DNA of 64,000 nt, taken from positions 372,001-436,000 of the forward strand of contig JAIXZW010000013.1 of assembly GCA_027489375.1 (NCBI GenBank), in the 5' to 3' direction. Below the pieces are notes generated by a model. It was not told where the DNA came from, did no database searches, and was given only the letters and a program-made list of their open reading frames with translations. The first letter of the stretch is position 1, and each line of letters starts with the position of its first letter. The position numbers and the translations under genes were made by a program. The stretch comes from Paracoccaceae bacterium. Its GTDB lineage: Bacteria > Pseudomonadota > Alphaproteobacteria > Rhodobacterales > Rhodobacteraceae. Shown here piece after piece: positions 61,001 to 64,000 of this stretch.

Positions 61001-61509
61001 CCAAGGCGGAACGGGGGCCGCAGGTGGCGAAGCTGGCGGGGTCGGTGTCGAGCCGGCAGGAGCGGAAATCGGCCAAGGGGAACCGCTTCGCCTTTGTCCA
61101 GCTTTCGGACCCGACGGGGCTGTATGAGGTGACGGTCTTCTCCGACACGCTGGAAGCGGCGCGGGACAATCTGGAACCCGGCAAGAACGTGGTGCTGACG
61201 GTGGAGGCGAACCTTGAGGGGGATACGCTGAAACTGCTGTGCCGTGCCGCGCAGCCGATTGATCAGGTGGCGGCGGAGGGCGGGGCTTCGGCGCTGCGCA
61301 TCCATCTGAACAAGGCCGAGGCGGCGGCATCGGTCGCGGCGCTGTTCGCACGGGTCGAGGGGCGGAACCGCGCCCAGATCACCATTTGCGTGCCGGACGA
61401 GACGGGGCGCGAGATCGACCTGACCCTGCCGCAGCCCTATCCGGTCACGCCGCAGATCAAGGGCGCGATCAAGGCCATGTCGGGCGTGGTGCTGGTGGAG
61501 GAGGTCTGA
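58078..61509 (+). CDS. dnaE: DNA polymerase III alpha subunit
   Basis: The 1143-residue replicative polymerase. The N-terminal PHP domain starts FIHLRVHTEHSLLEGAVPVK. The C-family palm carries catalytic aspartates in MPDFDIDFCMDRREE (Asp404 and Asp406), with GPGRGSGAGSLVAYAL just before. The fingers, helix-hairpin-helix and a C-terminal OB-fold (LAGSVSSRQERKSAKGNRFA) complete the family plan, and length is normal for DnaE1. It appears monocistronic. The 235 bases upstream contain some short hairpins but no gene I can support. Confidence 0.98.
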   Translation: MTNPVRFIHLRVHTEHSLLEGAVPVKKLVKLVAGAGMPAVAVTDTNNMFAALEFSVTAKDAGVQPIVGCQVSVAHDPAAAGEKLRLPAPVVLLAQDETGYMNLMKLNSCLYIDKGGQLNQVTVEELERHSAGLICLTGGSDGPVGRLLAGGQAPKARAFMERLAGIYGDRLYVELQRHPGEGGRLPEAEALTERGFVEMAYEMRLPLVATNDVYFPKSEMFEAHDALICIAEKAYVDQSQPRRRLTPQHYLKSEAEMCALFADLPEALENTVEIAKRCAFAAYKRKPILPKFADDEVQELRRQANEGLQARLAVIPHAATPEDYQARLDFELGIIEKMGFPGYFLIVSDFIKWAKDHGIPVGPGRGSGAGSLVAYALTITDLDPLRYALLFERFLNPERVSMPDFDIDFCMDRREEVIQYVQERYGRDKVGQIITFGALLSKAAVRDVGRVLQMPFGQVDRLSKMIPLEGVKPVSITKALADEPRLREAAKEEVVGRLLTYAEQIEGLYRNASTHAAGVVIGDRPLDELVPLYQDPASDMPATQFNMKWVEAAGLVKFDFLGLKTLTVIQNALDLLKLRGVTLDISLIPLDDKPTYELYAAAKTVAVFQVESSGMMDALRRMKPTCIEDIVALVALYRPGPMENIPVYCEVKNGQRDLESIHPTIDHILAETQGIIVYQEQVMQIAQVMGGYSLGGADLLRRAMGKKIAEEMAKERPKFIEGAKATHGIDAKKAGEVFDLLEKFANYGFNKSHAAAYAVVSYQTAYLKANYPVEFMAAVMNCDIHLTDKLAVYKREVDKLGIKTVAPCVNRSLATFTVVDGQVVYALGALKNVGVDAMRLIVEARDGKPFATLFDFARRVDLKRVGKRPLEMLARAGAFDALDANRARVFEALDGLVAYSAAIHEAKASNQVSLFGEAGTDIPEPRIAGRDDWLPVERLTQEHQAIGFYLSGHPLDDYMPPLKRRGVLTLTELTAKAERGPQVAKLAGSVSSRQERKSAKGNRFAFVQLSDPTGLYEVTVFSDTLEAARDNLEPGKNVVLTVEANLEGDTLKLLCRAAQPIDQVAAEGGASALRIHLNKAEAAASVAALFARVEGRNRAQITICVPDETGREIDLTLPQPYPVTPQIKGAIKAMSGVVLVEEV

Positions 61510-61513
61510 GCGT

Positions 61514-61690
61514 TCAGAACAGCGCCTCGGCCATCAGCCGCAACTGGTTCCACATATCCGAGCCAAGGACGAAGCCGCGGGCGTTGGGGCCGATACGCAG
61601 GATATCCAGCAGGACGAAGACCCCCAAGAGCAGCCCGACCATCAGCACGACCATCCCGAGCATGCGGGACATGAATAGCATGGTTCGCAT
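61514..61690 (-). CDS. Small single-pass membrane protein, 58 residues
   Basis: MRTMLFMSRMLGMVVLMVGL starts a hydrophobic stretch of about 24 residues (8-32), followed by ILRIGPNARGFVLGSDMWNQ and a short amphipathic end. A GGGGGAG ribosome site lies five bases before this ATG; an earlier in-frame ATG lacks one. There are only four bases between its stop and the dnaE stop (convergent). No family is recognised; the cytoplasmic or periplasmic tail cannot be oriented with confidence. Confidence 0.6.
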   Translation of the reverse strand: MRTMLFMSRMLGMVVLMVGLLLGVFVLLDILRIGPNARGFVLGSDMWNQLRLMAEALF

Positions 61691-61756
61691 CGCAACTCCC
61701 CCAAGTGGACGCATTGCCAAACATTAACATAGTTTAAGGTTTTGCGATACCGCGCA

Positions 61757-62830
61757 TCAGAAGAGCCAGCGGGCACCAAGCTTGGCGATTGTCACCGAAA
61801 GTATGATGCGGGTGACGTGGTGCAGGGTGACGAAGACGAGGCTCATCTGCAGCGAGAGGGCGATCAGGCTCATCTCGGCAAGGCCGCCGGGGGCGAAGGA
61901 GAGGAAGACGGCCGGGACGGGTTCGTCGACGAGCGGCGCGAGGGTCAGCGCGAAGGCAAAGGCGATGCAGAGCGCTGCCACCGCATTGACGGCGGCAAGG
62001 CGGAAGGCGCGCAGGAGCATCGCCCGCTCGGCCCCGACGAAGCGTGCGCCGAGGCCGCAACCGATGACGATCTGGGTCACGCCGACGAGCCATGCGGGCG
62101 GCACGCCGTGGACGATGCCGGTGGCATGGGCGGTGGCCGAGAACAGGATCGGGCCGGTCATGATCGCCGCCGGAAGGTGCAGCGCGCGGGCGGCGAAATA
62201 ACCGAGGATGCCTGCGGCGTGGAGGATTGCCACCTCGGTCACGGTCAGCGGAAGGGCGGCGGCAGGCAGGGCCACGCCGCTGGCCGACCCGACCGCGCCG
62301 CCGTGCAGGACGGTGAAGATGATCGGGACGAAGACGATGGTGAAAATCAGCCGCAGGAATTGCAGCGCGGTCATGAGCCGGACATCGCCGCCCGCCTCTT
62401 CGCCCAGTTGGACGGTTTCGATCAGGCCGCCGGGGACGGAGCCGAAGAAGCTTTCGATCCGTGGCAGGCCGCCACGGCGGTAGATGAAATAGCCCGTCGC
62501 ATGGCTGAGCGGCAGGAAGAGGAATAGCGCAAGGAGGCTAGGCCACCAGTCGGTGGCACCCGCCAGAACCGCAGGGGTGAAGGCCCCGCCGATGGCGACG
62601 CCGATCACCGGAACGAAGGCCATGCGCAGGCGCATCGGCAAGAGGATCGCGCGACCGAAGGGCCGCCAGCCCAGCGCGGCGGCCAATCCCGTGGTGACGA
62701 GCGAGCCGAGAAGAAGGGCAAGCGGCAGGTGCAGCAGCTTTGCCGCAAAGCCGCCCGCCGCACCAAGGGCAAGGGTCAGCAGCAGGGCGACGGGGTCGAA
62801 GCGGGGAGAGGCCGGTTTATCCGAGGTCAC
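61757..62830 (-). CDS. AbrB-family membrane protein (COG3180)
   Basis: A 357-residue polytopic membrane protein of the family often mislabelled ammonia monooxygenase or AbrB regulator. It has two repeated halves, each beginning with a pattern like LALLLGSLVTTGLAAALGWR and AAIMTGPILFSATAHATGIV. About ten hydrophobic segments are visible, with SVPGGLIETVQLGEE and FAPGGLAEMSLIAL at equivalent places. The likely start is GTG (VTSDKPASPRFDPVALLL) with GGAACA upstream, because upstream sequence is repeat. The transported compound is not established. Confidence 0.85.
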   Translation of the reverse strand: MTSDKPASPRFDPVALLLTLALGAAGGFAAKLLHLPLALLLGSLVTTGLAAALGWRPFGRAILLPMRLRMAFVPVIGVAIGGAFTPAVLAGATDWWPSLLALFLFLPLSHATGYFIYRRGGLPRIESFFGSVPGGLIETVQLGEEAGGDVRLMTALQFLRLIFTIVFVPIIFTVLHGGAVGSASGVALPAAALPLTVTEVAILHAAGILGYFAARALHLPAAIMTGPILFSATAHATGIVHGVPPAWLVGVTQIVIGCGLGARFVGAERAMLLRAFRLAAVNAVAALCIAFAFALTLAPLVDEPVPAVFLSFAPGGLAEMSLIALSLQMSLVFVTLHHVTRIILSVTIAKLGARWLF

Positions 62831-62862
62831 GCGACTGTTCCGTTGTGGCGTTTGCCGAAACC

Positions 62863-62900
62863 GCCCCCCACCCCATCCCTCCCCACGAGGGGGAGGGAGG
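62863..62900. repeat. C-rich/G-rich palindromic repeat, second family
   Basis: CCCCCACCCCATCCCTCCCC is followed by ACGAGGGGGAGGGAGG. It nearly matches the element behind znuB (41866-41903). It lies between the AbrB-family gene and slyX. Confidence 0.7.
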
Positions 62901-62948
62901 CGCGCTTCCTGCGGGTTGGCCTCCTGACCTGAACGGGACGCATGTCGC

Positions 62949-63149
62949 TTACCAGTGCGGGGGCGGGACGTTGGCGGCGGGGGCTTCGCCTGCCATCTGT
63001 TCCCGCTCGGCCTCGCGTTCGCACAGAAGGTGGACGAGGCGGGTAAGGCGGTCAATCTCGCGCTGGTGGGCGGTGACGACGTCGGACAGGTCGTCCACCG
63101 CGCGGATCAGGTGGGAAAGGCGTTCCTCCATCGTGTCGTGACGGTCCAT
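62949..63149 (-). CDS. slyX: SlyX-like coiled-coil protein
   Basis: A 66-residue protein ([20 protein letters not shown]) with heptads typical of a short coiled coil ([20 protein letters not shown]) and the SlyX-family ending NVPPPHW. SlyX in E. coli was found next to slyD; its function is not known. The inner ATG has AAAAGGGGCCAGC upstream. It is divergent from hisS, with 88 bases between the starts. Confidence 0.85.
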   Translation of the reverse strand: MDRHDTMEERLSHLIRAVDDLSDVVTAHQREIDRLTRLVHLLCEREAEREQMAGEAPAANVPPPHW

Positions 63150-63237
63150 GCTGGCCCCTTTTTCCTTTGGCTGCGGTGCTTGCCGCGTCCTGCCCCTTCC
63201 GATACACGGGCGGCGAGAAAAAGCGAAGGTCCGACCG

Positions 63238-64000
63238 ATGGCACAGGACAAGAACCCCCGCCGCCCCCGCGCCGAAACCCCGAAAGGGTTCCGCGACTAT
63301 TTCGGTGCGGAAGTGACCGAGCGCAAGGCGATGCTCGACAAGGTGGCCGAGGTTTACCACCGCTACGGCTTCGATCCGCTGGAAACCAGCGCGGTCGAGA
63401 CGGTCGAGGCGCTTGGCAAGTTCCTGCCCGATGTGGACCGCCCGAACGAGGGGGTGTTCGCATGGCAGGACGAGGACGCCGATTGGCTGGCGCTGCGCTA
63501 TGACCTGACCGCCCCCTTGGCGCGGGTGGCGGCGCAGTATCGCAACGACCTGCCCTCGCCCTACCGCCGTTATGCGATGGGTCCGGTGTGGCGGAATGAA
63601 AAGCCGGGTCCGGGGCGGTTCCGGCAGTTCTACCAATGCGATGCCGATACGGTCGGTGCGCCGAGTGTCGCGGCGGATGCCGAGATTTGCGCGATGCTGT
63701 CGGATGCGCTGGAGACGGTCGGGATTCCGCGCGGCGACTATGTGGTGCGGGTGAACAACCGCAAGGTTTTGAACGGGGTGATGGAGGTTGCGGGCGTGCT
63801 CGACCCGTCGGACCCCGCGCGGTTCGAGGCCGAGCGCGGGATCGTGCTGCGCGCCATCGACAAGATCGACCGTCTTGGGGATACGGGCGTGCGTGCGCTG
63901 CTGGGCGAGGGTCGCCGCGACGAGAGCGGCGATTTCACCAAGGGTGCGGGGTTGTCGGGTGAACAGGCCGAGGTGGTGATGGGTTTCATGGCCGCCAAGC
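63238..64000 (+). CDS. hisS: Histidyl-tRNA synthetase, N-terminal part, cut by window edge
   Basis: The first 254 residues of a class II synthetase. Motif 1 region: [36 protein letters not shown] binds the adenylate side. Motif 2 is [20 protein letters not shown]. Followed by YQCDADTVG. The form resembles the eukaryote-like HisS of alphaproteobacteria rather than the E. coli type. HisZ is less likely because motif 2 with its arginine is intact. The histidine-binding loop and anticodon domain are outside the window. Confidence 0.94.
   Translation, partial: MAQDKNPRRPRAETPKGFRDYFGAEVTERKAMLDKVAEVYHRYGFDPLETSAVETVEALGKFLPDVDRPNEGVFAWQDEDADWLALRYDLTAPLARVAAQYRNDLPSPYRRYAMGPVWRNEKPGPGRFRQFYQCDADTVGAPSVAADAEICAMLSDALETVGIPRGDYVVRVNNRKVLNGVMEVAGVLDPSDPARFEAERGIVLRAIDKIDRLGDTGVRALLGEGRRDESGDFTKGAGLSGEQAEVVMGFMAAK

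Overview
The window is chromosomal DNA from a GC-rich alphaproteobacterium, most likely a member of the Rhodobacteraceae. Evidence for this: genes are tightly packed and often overlap by 4 bp; the bhcRABCD, DUF2794, zur-znuCB and xdhABC neighbourhoods are of the Paracoccus/Rhodobacter type; XdhA and XdhB closely resemble the Rhodobacter capsulatus enzyme; and short GC-rich palindromic repeats built around GAGGATATTTGGG lie between genes. I see no tRNA or rRNA, CRISPR array, insertion sequence or prophage.

Layout. 1-11.5 kb is mostly housekeeping: the start of an alpha-glucosidase, two MFS transporters, asd, a beta-carbonic anhydrase, an M17 aminopeptidase with an NlpC/P60 hydrolase, DUF2794, a zinc-type L-asparaginase, an IalB-like secreted protein and rlmN. 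11.5-16.9 kb is the complete beta-hydroxyaspartate cycle (bhcR divergent from bhcABCD), which converts glyoxylate to oxaloacetate. A divergent GAPDH and Kup follow. 20.2-26.6 kb is a urate/allantoin degradation block: allA, allE, a puuE-uraD fusion, uraH, a FitAB-type toxin-antitoxin pair, a LysR regulator and puuD. 26.6-38.6 kb is dominated by two giant RTX repeat proteins (about 1494 and 2055 residues) flanking galM. 38.8-41.9 kb is the zinc uptake locus, znuA divergent from zur-znuC-znuB. 42-48 kb holds a GcvT-type flavoprotein oxidoreductase, a DeoR regulator, DUF4406, a GH25 muramidase lipoprotein and a FAD oxidase. 48.3-57.8 kb is a seven-gene operon, xdhA-xdhB-xdhC followed by a BMP-type nucleoside/purine ABC importer. 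dnaE, a small membrane protein, an AbrB-family membrane protein, slyX and the start of hisS close the window.

How the genes fit together. The main theme is purine catabolism joined to glyoxylate assimilation. The importer and xanthine dehydrogenase (48-58 kb) would supply urate. PuuD, UraH and the UraD domain convert it to allantoin, the PuuE domain opens it to allantoate, and AllE and AllA release glyoxylate. The neighbouring Bhc enzymes can then turn glyoxylate into oxaloacetate without losing CO2. The allantoate amidohydrolase step and guanine deaminase are not in the window.

Other points of interest are palindromic repeats read in frame inside XdhA and XdhB, tandem perfect hairpins after bhcD and inside the importer operon, and a PIN toxin that appears to lack two catalytic acidic residues. 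All functional calls rest on reading motifs and gene order; no database search was run.
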